Counted from the stretch's first letter, positions 1 to 6,286 are shown. The stretch is DNA of 13,105 nt from Erysipelotrichaceae bacterium (GCA_021202205.1 JAJQDJ010000031.1:1-13105); one strand, 5' to 3'. Translations and numbers: made by a program. Notes: generated by a model from the letters alone, not told the origin.

Positions 1-7
1 CCCGTAA

Positions 8-51
8 AGTCATTAACATATAATTTCTTAAAAATAAACTTAATGACATTG
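8..51. repeat. Palindromic repeat, divergent copy of the 31-bp element
   Basis: GTCATTAA at 9-16 is the reverse complement of TTAATGAC at 40-47, giving an 8-bp inverted repeat around an AT-only-like centre. The right half, AACTTAATGACATTG at 37-51, matches 15 bases of the repeat copy at 5132-5162 exactly and in the same orientation. The rest of the element is not conserved here, so this is either a diverged relative or only an end of the same element. Confidence 0.5.
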
Positions 52-58
52 ATCCGTG

Positions 59-84
59 AGGAGCTTTTAAAATAAGCTCCTTTA
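59..84 (+). terminator. Hairpin, possible terminator of a gene left of the window
   Basis: AGGAGCTT (59-66) pairs with AAGCTCCT (74-81) around a seven-base loop, followed by only a short T stretch (TTTA). The stem is perfect but the U-tract is weak. It lies between the edge repeat and the first gene, so it would end transcription coming from outside the window on the plus strand. Confidence 0.5.
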
Positions 85-162
85 ATATACATTTATAAAA
101 TTGTGTTTATTCATTATTTTATATTTTTGTCATAAAATATAAATAAGAAAGAAGTGATCAAT

Positions 163-747
163 ATGTTACATTATAATGATGATATTATTGATGATGTTAA
201 TGATAGATTGAATAAACGACTTCATACTATGAGAATAGTGGGTATTGTTATAGCTATTGTTATGATTATATGTGGTATTTTATGTTTAATATTTCCTACA
301 AAAACTTTATCAGCAATTGTTATTATAGGAGCTATTATGTTGATAGTCTCTGGGGTATATCAAATTATCGATTATGTATCATTACCATCCATATTACGCT
401 TTGCTGGAAATATGTCTAGTGGTGTTTTTAATGTCATAATTGGACTTATATTATTAATATCTCCTAAACAATTAACAATTAATATATTGGTTTATATATT
501 TGGTTTTATATTATTATTTTATGGTATTAATAAATTAACCTTTGCTCATCAATTATCCTATTTTAATATGCAAGGTTATTCATGGCCTGTTATTACGTCC
601 ATTATAACGATAGTTGTAGCTATCATATTCCTTGTATCACCAATGTTTGTATCTTTTATATTAAGTTATATGTTAGCTATATATTTAATTGTTGAAGGTA
701 TAATACAACTTGTAGAAACAATGAAGTTGCATGATTTAATCCTTTAA
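163..747 (+). CDS. DUF308/HdeD-like six-helix integral membrane protein
   Basis: The protein is 194 residues long with a short charged cytoplasmic N-terminus (about 1-22) and six hydrophobic segments near 24-44, 50-70, 86-101, 105-123, 142-160 and 163-184. They form three helix pairs, each with the pattern small-residue/Gly helix, 'P' turn (IFPTKTL, ISPKQLT, VSPMFVS), then a helix ending in Gly, as in the DUF308 family that includes acid-stress protein HdeD. The molecular role in Gram-positive bacteria is not established. Start choice: a GTG at 154 is in frame, but it lies inside the likely ribosome binding site GAAGTGAT (151-158), so ATG 163 is preferred. The gene ends 51 bases before the next gene on the same strand and may be co-transcribed with it, although the functions show no clear link. 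Confidence 0.8.
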   Translation: MLHYNDDIIDDVNDRLNKRLHTMRIVGIVIAIVMIICGILCLIFPTKTLSAIVIIGAIMLIVSGVYQIIDYVSLPSILRFAGNMSSGVFNVIIGLILLISPKQLTINILVYIFGFILLFYGINKLTFAHQLSYFNMQGYSWPVITSIITIVVAIIFLVSPMFVSFILSYMLAIYLIVEGIIQLVETMKLHDLIL

Positions 748-798
748 TAGTTCATATTTCTTTTATATTTGATTTTATAATGAAATATAGGTGATAAT

Positions 799-1551
799 AT
801 GAATACAATAACAATTATGAATTTTACGGATATTTATAAAGAAGAAAGCTTTTATAAACACCAGAATTTTGATTGGATAGATTGCACAGATATTGAAGGT
901 GTCCAAGGGTATTGTAGTAGTGATGCTAAAAAAGAATTATCAAATAGAATCAAAGATAAATCATGTCATGGTATCCATTTCATCGATGGCGGCGATTATC
1001 ATTATGTCACTGAACTATGGTTAAGTCATGTTAAAGAAGATTTTGTGTTAGTCGTCTTTGATCATCATAGTGATATGATTGAACCTATGTTTGATATGTT
1101 AAGCTGTAGTTCATGGATATTGGATGCATTACAAAATAACAAGTACTTAAAGTATGTGATATTGGTTGGTATTAGTGAAAAACAAGCACAGACAATTGAA
1201 AAATATCAAGATAAAATAATATGTCTACTAGAAGGAAACATTAATGATATTGATAAGTGGAAAAAGATTGATATATTATTTAAACAATATCCATTTTATC
1301 TTTCAATTGATAAGGATGTTTTAAGTAAGAAAGTTGTCCATACATCATGGAGTCAAGGAGATATGCGCATGATTGAACTGGAGTTATTGTTAGGAAATTT
1401 TATGAGTATGGGACATCTTTTAGGTATTGATATATGTGGTGAATGTGTGAATGAAATACAAAAGTTAAAGGATATACAAATAGATGATGTTTTTAATGAG
1501 AAGTTATTAGAATTTTTGAAATTTGGCATAGAAAAAAGGATTGAGAGTTAA
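799..1551 (+). CDS. Arginase-fold (ureohydrolase-like) family protein
   Basis: The protein has 250 residues and no signal peptide, so it is presumably cytoplasmic. The metal-site signatures of the arginase/agmatinase/deacetylase-like fold appear in order: GGDYHY at 64-69 (in place of GGDHS), FDHHSDM at 87-93 (the DAHxD position, ligands D88/H90/D92) and SIDKDVL at 169-175 (the SxDxDxxDP position, D171 and D173). A late LGIDICGE (208-215) carries a conserved-looking Glu at the place of the arginase C-terminal acidic residue. At 250 residues it is shorter than true arginases (about 300), and the second motif has HH instead of AH, so the substrate cannot be assigned to arginine or agmatine. Ribosome binding site AGGTGAT lies at 789-795. 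The last codons overlap the hairpin that terminates the opposing esterase gene. Confidence 0.7.
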   Translation: MNTITIMNFTDIYKEESFYKHQNFDWIDCTDIEGVQGYCSSDAKKELSNRIKDKSCHGIHFIDGGDYHYVTELWLSHVKEDFVLVVFDHHSDMIEPMFDMLSCSSWILDALQNNKYLKYVILVGISEKQAQTIEKYQDKIICLLEGNINDIDKWKKIDILFKQYPFYLSIDKDVLSKKVVHTSWSQGDMRMIELELLLGNFMSMGHLLGIDICGECVNEIQKLKDIQIDDVFNEKLLEFLKFGIEKRIES

Positions 1552-1561
1552 ATCTCAATCC
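1532..1561 (-). terminator. Rho-independent terminator of the esterase gene, inside the 3' end of the opposing gene
   Basis: GGATTGAGA (1538-1546) and TCTCAATCC (1553-1561) form a perfect 9-bp stem with a six-base loop. Read on the minus strand it is followed by six T (plus-strand AAAAAA at 1532-1537), the classic intrinsic terminator layout for the esterase gene ending at 1583. On the plus strand there is no T-run, so it is at best a weak terminator in that direction. The left arm is coding sequence of the arginase-fold gene. Confidence 0.8.
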
Positions 1562-1582
1562 TTAATGCGTATTATTGACGTA

Positions 1583-2935
1583 TTATTGAATTTGTTCAGC
1601 AATCCATTCCCATGCAGTTAAGCCACAGTCATCACATTCTGTTTCGTTATTATCGAAATAGATCCAAGACCAATGTCCACTGTATTCATAAGCATTTCCA
1701 TCTTCATCATCAAATCTACCAGAAGTATCAATAACTTTTTCAGGTGAATAAACATGTATGTTAGTTGCGCCTGCTTCTTGTAATCTTTCGATTGTTGGTT
1801 CTTCATGTAATGTTGGGTCAACAGTTGTATCTGCTTCTGAATAAATGAAGTACATTGGTAAATCAACTAAGCTTTCAAATTGTTCATCAGTAATTAGTGA
1901 ATCAGTTAAAGCTTCACAAATAGGAACAATAGCAGTATATTTATCAGGATTAGCAATTGCCATAACCATAGTCATATAACCACCATTAGAATCACCAGCT
2001 AAGACAATCTTAGTTGCTCCAATAGATTCAGCATATTGATCAATAAATTCATCTAATGAATCAATATAATAAGAACTTTGTGAACCTGTAATTGTAATAG
2101 AGCCACCATTATAATTGCCACTTTGACCATCTTCATCCATCCAATAAGTAGGACATTGAGGAGCGACAACATTGACATCACCAACGATATCCTGGAATTC
2201 CTCACTAATTAATGCAGTAACTTCATTAGATAAGCAGTTAACATATGGATCAGTAGAATCAGTATTAACACCAGCACCACCTTCACCAGCACCATGTAAC
2301 CAAACAACTAATACATCGTTATCACTTTCACTATTATAATATGCATAATTATAAGTTGTACCATCACTTGCTTCATAACTTTCAGTGCTATAACCATCAG
2401 CAGAAGTAGTCTTAGCAGTATATGCAGTATCAACAGTAAATGAAGTGACTTCAGTTCCAGCAGAAGTTAAAGCAGCACTATCACTCAATGAAATTGTTAA
2501 ATAATAAGGATCACTCCATGTATTATATCCAGTACTCATAGAATATAACATAGGAGAACCTTCATCAGGGCTAATATAAAGTTCTAATGCAACATATTGA
2601 GATGCTTCATCAGTTTCATTACCATCTGCATCACATAAATATGCATTTTCAATAGTACGATCAACAGTTGTTTCAATAACAGGATAAGTTTCATCAGACC
2701 AATCAGTTGTTTGTTTTGTTTCAGTAACAACAAAATCATCAGCAGAGACTTCATCAACAACGTAATCTAAAGTAACAATAGCTTTAGAAACACCACAACC
2801 CCAGTCATCACCTTGAACATAGATGCTATAAGTTCCGCTTAATGTATCACTACCAGATGCCTCATCAGAAGATGAACAAGCAGCCAATACACATACCATA
2901 CTTGCAGCAACTAAAAATTTCCAAATTTTTTTCAT
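1583..2935 (-). CDS. Secreted esterase lipoprotein (EstA/COG4099-type alpha/beta hydrolase)
   Basis: The 450-residue product starts with a lipoprotein signal peptide (MKKIWKFLVAASMVCVLAAC, lipobox LAAC with acylated C20), so it is exported and membrane-anchored. A Ser/Asp/Gly-rich linker leads to a beta-rich region (about 33-170) resembling the Ig-like N-terminal domain found in EstA-type esterases. The hydrolase domain follows: oxyanion-loop motif LHGAGEGG (213-220), nucleophile elbow GDSNGG (314-319, S316), a likely acid in SEADTTVD (366-373), and a likely catalytic His in SGHWSW (H421). Closest recognised class: secreted peptidase/esterases related to polyhydroxybutyrate depolymerase and feruloyl esterases; substrate unknown. 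Strong ribosome binding site TAGGAGGAAG at 2943-2952. It lies 73 bases downstream of an AraC regulator with its own TATAAT box and a cre-like site, and ends in a good terminator. Confidence 0.85.
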   Translation of the reverse strand: MKKIWKFLVAASMVCVLAACSSSDEASGSDTLSGTYSIYVQGDDWGCGVSKAIVTLDYVVDEVSADDFVVTETKQTTDWSDETYPVIETTVDRTIENAYLCDADGNETDEASQYVALELYISPDEGSPMLYSMSTGYNTWSDPYYLTISLSDSAALTSAGTEVTSFTVDTAYTAKTTSADGYSTESYEASDGTTYNYAYYNSESDNDVLVVWLHGAGEGGAGVNTDSTDPYVNCLSNEVTALISEEFQDIVGDVNVVAPQCPTYWMDEDGQSGNYNGGSITITGSQSSYYIDSLDEFIDQYAESIGATKIVLAGDSNGGYMTMVMAIANPDKYTAIVPICEALTDSLITDEQFESLVDLPMYFIYSEADTTVDPTLHEEPTIERLQEAGATNIHVYSPEKVIDTSGRFDDEDGNAYEYSGHWSWIYFDNNETECDDCGLTAWEWIAEQIQ

Positions 2936-2958
2936 TTCTTTTCTTCCTCCTATTTATA

Positions 2959-2964
2959 ATTATA
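2959..2964 (-). promoter_or_regulatory. -10 box of the esterase promoter
   Basis: On the minus strand GGTATAATTAT gives a perfect TATAAT about 24 bases before the esterase start codon. There is no good -35 hexamer at 16-18 bases spacing (TATTTA or ATTTAA), which fits a promoter needing an activator such as the adjacent AraC protein. Confidence 0.55.
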
Positions 2965-2970
2965 CCATTT

Positions 2971-2984
2971 TGAAAGCACTTTAA
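2971..2984. promoter_or_regulatory. cre-like (catabolite responsive element) operator
   Basis: TGAAAGCACTTTAA on the plus strand matches the idealised CcpA-binding palindrome TGAAAGCGCTTTCA at 12 of 14 positions. It covers the spacer and -35 area of the esterase promoter, where CcpA binding would repress. No ccpA gene is in view. Confidence 0.45.
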
Positions 2985-3008
2985 ATAGGCAAAAAAGTCA
3001 TCAAACAA

Positions 3009-3896
3009 CTAGCTATTTCTCATATTGCTTTGATTTCTTGCGTTTTTTCGATAGGCATGAGGCGTCATATCATGATATTTGCTAAATTCACGATAAAATG
3101 ATTTAGTGTTGGTAAAACCATGAGCGGTATATATTTCTGTAATAGATTTATCTGTTGTAATAAGTTCATTTTCAATATGTTTGATACGTGCCTGGCTTAA
3201 GGCATCATGAATAGTTATATGTAAATATGTTTTAAATAGATTAGCCACATATCCATAAGATAAATGAAAATGCTCCGCAATAGATTTGACATCAGTAATA
3301 TGATCACATTCATCATCAATATATGTTAGTATTTTAACTAATCTATTTTTTTGCTTTTCTGATTGGATAAAATAACCTTCACTTTTTAAATGACAATGAT
3401 TAGATAATAAGACATACATAAGTTCATAAATTAATCCCATCATTTGAATATTTTTTAAGGAATCATTAGAAAAATAAATATCAATAATTTGATTAAGAAT
3501 ATTTAATATTTCGTTTTCGTTAATATAAATTGTATCAAAATAGAAAGCATCTATATCATCAAAAAGTGTTTGTAAAAATTCATAATTAATTTGCAGGGCA
3601 TAACCATAATATTTCTGATTAACGACTTTTCCACGACATCGATGAACTTCCTTGCTATTAACAATCAAGAATTGATTAGGATCAACAAAATATAATTTTC
3701 CTTCAATCCATGTTTCTGTAGAATTTATCTTCGGAATGATGAATTCTAAACTACGATGCCAGTGCATCGGTATTTGACAATTTTCTTCCGTACCATTAAG
3801 ATCGATGGTAGCAACATAAATAGGAGCTTTGACATTTGATTTTATTGCCTCATATAAAATTTCATTACTAGTATCCTCATATTTTATCATTTGCAT
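3009..3896 (-). CDS. AraC family transcriptional regulator with N-terminal cupin domain
   Basis: The 295-residue protein has the usual two-part build of sugar-responsive AraC regulators. A cupin-like sensor covers about 40-110, with MHWHRSLEF (44-52) supplying the expected His pair and VDPNQFLIVNSKEVHR (71-86) the 'turned cupboard' strand. The C-terminal DNA-binding domain has two helix-turn-helices, around 203-225 (KSIAEHFHLSYGYVANLFK) and 251-283 (SITEIYTAHGFTNTKSFYR), with the family hallmark GFTNTKSFYREFSKYHDMTPHAYR split over 260-283. Start at 3896 is supported by GGTGA seven bases upstream. Its own promoter lies in 3915-3944. The esterase gene 73 bases downstream is the natural target, and no terminator separates them. 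The inducing ligand is unknown. Confidence 0.9.
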   Translation of the reverse strand: MQMIKYEDTSNEILYEAIKSNVKAPIYVATIDLNGTEENCQIPMHWHRSLEFIIPKINSTETWIEGKLYFVDPNQFLIVNSKEVHRCRGKVVNQKYYGYALQINYEFLQTLFDDIDAFYFDTIYINENEILNILNQIIDIYFSNDSLKNIQMMGLIYELMYVLLSNHCHLKSEGYFIQSEKQKNRLVKILTYIDDECDHITDVKSIAEHFHLSYGYVANLFKTYLHITIHDALSQARIKHIENELITTDKSITEIYTAHGFTNTKSFYREFSKYHDMTPHAYRKNARNQSNMRNS

Positions 3897-3914
3897 AATT
3901 CAATCACCAATATC

Positions 3915-3944
3915 ATTTTACGTGATAAAATATATAAAAGTCAA
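3915..3944 (-). promoter_or_regulatory. Promoter of the AraC regulator gene
   Basis: On the minus strand TTGACT (3944-3939) and TAAAAT (3920-3915) are separated by 18 bases. Each hexamer matches the sigma-A consensus at five of six positions. It sits in the 80-base gap behind the preceding unknown gene. Confidence 0.55.
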
Positions 3945-3960
3945 TGATTATTGTTTTGAC
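3940..3960. promoter_or_regulatory. Inverted repeat over the AraC-gene -35 box, possible operator
   Basis: GTCAA (3940-3944) and TTGAC (3956-3960) form an inverted repeat with 11 bases between the arms. The left arm is the -35 hexamer of the regulator's promoter read on the other strand. The position suits autoregulation or a repressor, but the arms are short and could arise by chance in AT-rich DNA. Confidence 0.3.
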
Positions 3961-3976
3961 TATAAATATAATATTC

Positions 3977-4546
3977 TTATAATTGATAATATAAATCAAA
4001 TAGAAGAGATATATTGAGTATCTTTTCTTCATTAATATAATAAATAAGATAAATATGATAAGGCAAATCTTTTATTGATGAAGGATCAATTAGTAGCATA
4101 TTGTGAATATCTAATGCTTTATTGGTTCGCAATCGTTGATGTTCAAGCATTAGCTTTTGTTGCGTTTGATGGTAAAATGATTTGAGAGTTGAACTTTCTA
4201 ATAGTGATTGATATAAGTTTTCACTTACAAAAAAACTAAACTCAATAAGTAGACATTGAATATATTCAGCAATATATGCATTGTTTTCTTTGTTTATTTC
4301 TTTACTACAGAAACTAATACTAGTTATTTCATCTAATCTTTCATCAGCTATGCATTTAATATCAATATGAAATATTCGATTTTTATATATAACAGTTTGA
4401 GATTTAACGCAAGACGACAAATAATGATGTAAATAAGCATAGTAGGAATCTAGATGTATAAAGTCCTGTTCATAAAAATAATTTGTTTTCATACAATGTA
4501 TGGCCTTTAAATAGGCGTTCATTAAATTGACAGTATTGCTAAGCAT
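3977..4546 (-). CDS. Unknown protein, second member of a tandem paralogous pair
   Basis: I do not recognise a named family. The protein is 189 residues from ATG 4546; two further in-frame ATGs at 4552 and 4549 are possible, but GGAG at 4556-4559 is nine bases from 4546 and only three from 4552, and the sister protein aligns best from this Met (MLSNTVNLMNAY against MFTNTIQLLNDF). Other shared stretches are NYFYEQDF/NYFHEYDF near residues 22-29, ITSISFCSKEI/LYAISFGCKDI, and the helical segment around YIQCLLIEFSFFVSENLYQSL/YVHTLIIQFSSFVNQRLYEGL. There is no signal peptide or membrane helix, so it is probably cytoplasmic. Its start overlaps the sister's stop in ATGCTTAG, implying translational coupling, and the AraC gene follows 80 bases later. 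A sensory, PocR-like or ligand-binding role is possible but speculative. Confidence 0.65.
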   Translation of the reverse strand: MLSNTVNLMNAYLKAIHCMKTNYFYEQDFIHLDSYYAYLHHYLSSCVKSQTVIYKNRIFHIDIKCIADERLDEITSISFCSKEINKENNAYIAEYIQCLLIEFSFFVSENLYQSLLESSTLKSFYHQTQQKLMLEHQRLRTNKALDIHNMLLIDPSSIKDLPYHIYLIYYINEEKILNISLLFDLYYQL

Positions 4547-5114
4547 CATCATTTTCTCCAGATATCAGTAAATAATTTAATAAGCCATTTTCATGTAAAA
4601 ATATGGTTAAATATAAATTACAATCTAATTGACAATATTCAGAATTAAATTGGTAATCGTCTATGATATATTGTTTTTCATCAGAATCTGTTTCATTGAT
4701 TTTTTGTGCAAGTCTTATACATGTAGATAAATAAATCTGTTCTAAACGTGTATAATCTTTTAAACCTTCATATAAACGTTGATTGACGAAAGACGAAAAT
4801 TGAATGATAAGAGTATGAACATAATCTACAATAATCATTGATTCATCACTATGAATATCTTTACATCCGAAAGATATGGCATATAACTTATCAGTACTTT
4901 TTTCCACAACACATATGATATAAATACAAAAAGATAAACCTTTATGATGAATGAGTTGACACTTTTCTGATAAAGCAAATTCCTCATTAGGATAAATAAT
5001 ACCCATATCATTATTGATACGGGTATTAAAATCATATTCATGAAAATAATTTTCTATAGAAAAATCGGTGATTTCTAAAAAATCATTGAGTAATTGAATG
5101 GTATTGGTAAACAT
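4539..5114 (-). CDS. Unknown protein, first member of a tandem paralogous pair
   Basis: This 191-residue protein belongs to no family I can name. An upstream in-frame ATG at 5120 directly abuts the strong ribosome binding site AAGGAGG (5121-5127), leaving no spacer; ATG 5114 has six bases and is chosen. Predicted order: an N-terminal helix (NTIQLLNDFLEI), mixed strands up to about 90 with CIYIICVV and YAISFGCKDI as probable beta strands, then a long amphipathic helix (YVHTLIIQFSSFVNQRLYEGL) and a C-terminal alpha/beta part. It is soluble. It resembles its downstream neighbour along the whole length, so the pair arose by tandem duplication followed by strong divergence. The gene begins right after the 31-bp repeat that truncates the upstream hydrolase, so its leader is now shared with that repeat. 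Confidence 0.65.
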   Translation of the reverse strand: MFTNTIQLLNDFLEITDFSIENYFHEYDFNTRINNDMGIIYPNEEFALSEKCQLIHHKGLSFCIYIICVVEKSTDKLYAISFGCKDIHSDESMIIVDYVHTLIIQFSSFVNQRLYEGLKDYTRLEQIYLSTCIRLAQKINETDSDEKQYIIDDYQFNSEYCQLDCNLYLTIFLHENGLLNYLLISGENDDA

Positions 5115-5120
5115 AAACAT

Positions 5121-5127
5121 CCTCCTT
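5121..5127 (-). promoter_or_regulatory. Ribosome binding site that fixes the start of the first paralog
   Basis: AAGGAGG on the minus strand is immediately adjacent to one ATG (5120) and six bases from the next in-frame ATG (5114). Normal spacing favours the second. Confidence 0.7.
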
Positions 5128-5131
5128 AATC

Positions 5132-5162
5132 AATGTCACCAAATCTTAACTTAATGACATTG
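5132..5162 (-). repeat. 31-bp repeat copy A, overlapping the hydrolase 3' end
   Basis: These 31 bases are the exact reverse complement of 13052-13082. The element has 7-bp imperfectly placed terminal inverted repeats (AATGTCA at one end, TGACATT at the other) around an asymmetric core. On the minus strand it supplies the last codons (ATG TCA TTA AGT) and the TAA stop of the alpha/beta hydrolase. Its size and inverted ends suit a small palindromic repeat, a recombination scar, or the end of an insertion sequence or miniature element; I cannot name it. Confidence 0.85.
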
Positions 5163-5976
5163 TATATTCAACTTTTTTAGCTCCTTGTTTTTTTAATAAT
5201 TTAACAGTTCTTATAATACCTTTACCAAAGTCACCAACAGCATCCTCTTTACCTGATAGTAGATAAATAGGGTAATGAGCTTTTAATCGTTTATTATTAT
5301 CACAAGTATAAATCATACCACTTAATAATTCTCGAAACAGACCAGCACTGACATATTTATAACAGTCATCATCATTGATGAATTTTTGTTTTTCAGTTGT
5401 GTTTTGTAGTAGCCAATCCACGTTGCTTGTTGTGTTTTTGAATTTTCTGTTGTAGGTTTGAAAAGCTAAATTATCGATAAAATCACTGGTATTAACGTCA
5501 CCAATCTTTTCACCATGCTTTTTGACAACATAATGAATGCCTTTTAACATGGTTACTGGTTGTGTACCTGTTCCTAAAAGAAAACATGCTTGAATATTTA
5601 AGTCATAATCAATCATCAATGTCCTTAATATAAATGATCCCATAGAAAAACCAATCATAAAACATGGTAAATTTGAATATGTAGAGTGCATTTGCAGATA
5701 TATGTTGTAGACATCTTCTACAACATATTTCCAGCTTCCAACTTGACCAAAATATACAGGATGAATACCATTTTGTAGAGATTTTCCATGACCAATTACA
5801 TCTATTCCATAAACAATATAGCCTTTTTCATTAAAATAATGAGCTATATTTTCATATCTTTCCATATTTTCACCAATACCATGAACCAATTGAATCATTC
5901 CAATAGGTTCATTTTCAACTTCCCATAATGTTTCATATACAGTTGTCAAGCCATCTGCTGAGACAAAACTCATCAT
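5146..5976 (-). pseudogene. S33-type alpha/beta hydrolase (monoglyceride lipase/lysophospholipase-like), 3'-truncated
   Basis: The 276-residue product matches the serine aminopeptidase/Hydrolase_4 group: HGIGENMERY (32-41), the strand-turn DVIGHGKS (59-66), nucleophile elbow GFSMGS (109-114, S111) and the acid motif SGKEDAVGD (241-249, D245). Family members then continue about 30 residues more, with a conserved RHE-type motif carrying the catalytic His. Here the protein stops at KKVEYTMSLS, the last residues being encoded by the 31-bp repeat, and no frame beyond it resumes the domain. The triad is therefore incomplete and the enzyme is probably inactive, unless a non-catalytic role is kept. 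The reading frame is otherwise intact, so the damage looks recent. Start 5976 is chosen because AAGGAT (5983-5988) is seven bases upstream; in-frame ATG 5973 is an alternative. Not a signal-peptide protein; likely cytoplasmic. Confidence 0.75.
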
Positions 5977-5994
5977 TATCACATCCTTAATATT

Positions 5995-6023
5995 ATTATA
6001 ATATGATGATATTAACATTTCTA
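5995..6023 (-). promoter_or_regulatory. Probable promoter of the truncated hydrolase
   Basis: On the minus strand a perfect TATAAT (6000-5995) lies ahead of the ribosome binding site, with a weak TAGAAA at -35 (6023-6018) and 17-base spacing. Transcription from here could also serve the two paralogous genes downstream, since no terminator is visible between them. Confidence 0.4.
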
Positions 6024-6044
6024 CTATTAAATATATTTTATACT

Positions 6045-6203
6045 ATGAGCAATTTTATAATGAATTATAAAGTTTGCAACAATGATGTTTTGATATGAAA
6101 AATGTATCTTTTAGAGGATGAGATAAATGAATCGTTAATATTAAAGCAAATTGATGATAATTTAAAAGATTTCCATAAGAAAGTATTCGATAATAATTAC
6201 TAA
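6045..6203 (+). pseudogene. Small decayed ORF (remnant) in the hydrolase/membrane-protein gap
   Basis: One frame runs from ATG 6045 to TAA 6203 with a single internal TGA at 6096-6098. The downstream part, from ATG 6102, encodes 33 residues rich in acidic and amphipathic helix-forming residues (LEDEINESLILKQIDDNL, then KDFHKKVFDNNY), which reads like real protein rather than noise. No Shine-Dalgarno sequence precedes either ATG. It could be a remnant of a longer gene, a small protein, or chance; I do not recognise the source. Confidence 0.3.
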
Positions 6204-6257
6204 TTTAGTGCTAAGAAAATAAATTTATGGTTTTTAATGTGATTAGCAAATATTGTC

Positions 6258-6286
6258 TTGAAAGAATAGTTATTGTCAATTATAAT
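6258..6286 (+). promoter_or_regulatory. Strong sigma-A-type promoter for the small membrane protein gene
   Basis: TTGAAA (6258-6263) and a perfect TATAAT (6281-6286) have the ideal 17-base spacing, followed by GGAGG before ATG 6311. Because the promoter lies inside the longer in-frame ORF beginning at 6227, that earlier ATG cannot be the start for this transcript. Confidence 0.75.

Noticed and set aside
776..781. TATAAT ahead of the arginase-fold gene
   Set aside because: A transcript from it would begin at the ribosome binding site, and no -35 hexamer is present; transcription from the upstream gene is as likely.
1570..1589. Direct repeat of TATTATTGA on either side of CG
   Set aside because: Nine AT-rich bases overlapping the esterase stop codon; too short and simple to carry meaning.
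1618..1866. 82-codon ORF on the minus strand
   Set aside because: It lies wholly inside the esterase gene in another frame, with no ribosome binding site and no domain signal.
3829..4017. 62-codon plus-strand ORF with a hydrophobic stretch
   Set aside because: It is antisense to the AraC gene start and the end of the second paralog and covers the AraC promoter; hydrophobicity follows from AT-rich composition.
4835..5041. 68-codon minus-strand ORF
   Set aside because: Frame shadow of the first paralogous gene, which has conserved similarity to its sister in its own frame.
5132..5162. CRISPR-like repeat
   Set aside because: The 31-bp repeat occurs singly and far apart, in inverted orientation, with no regular spacer array and no cas genes.
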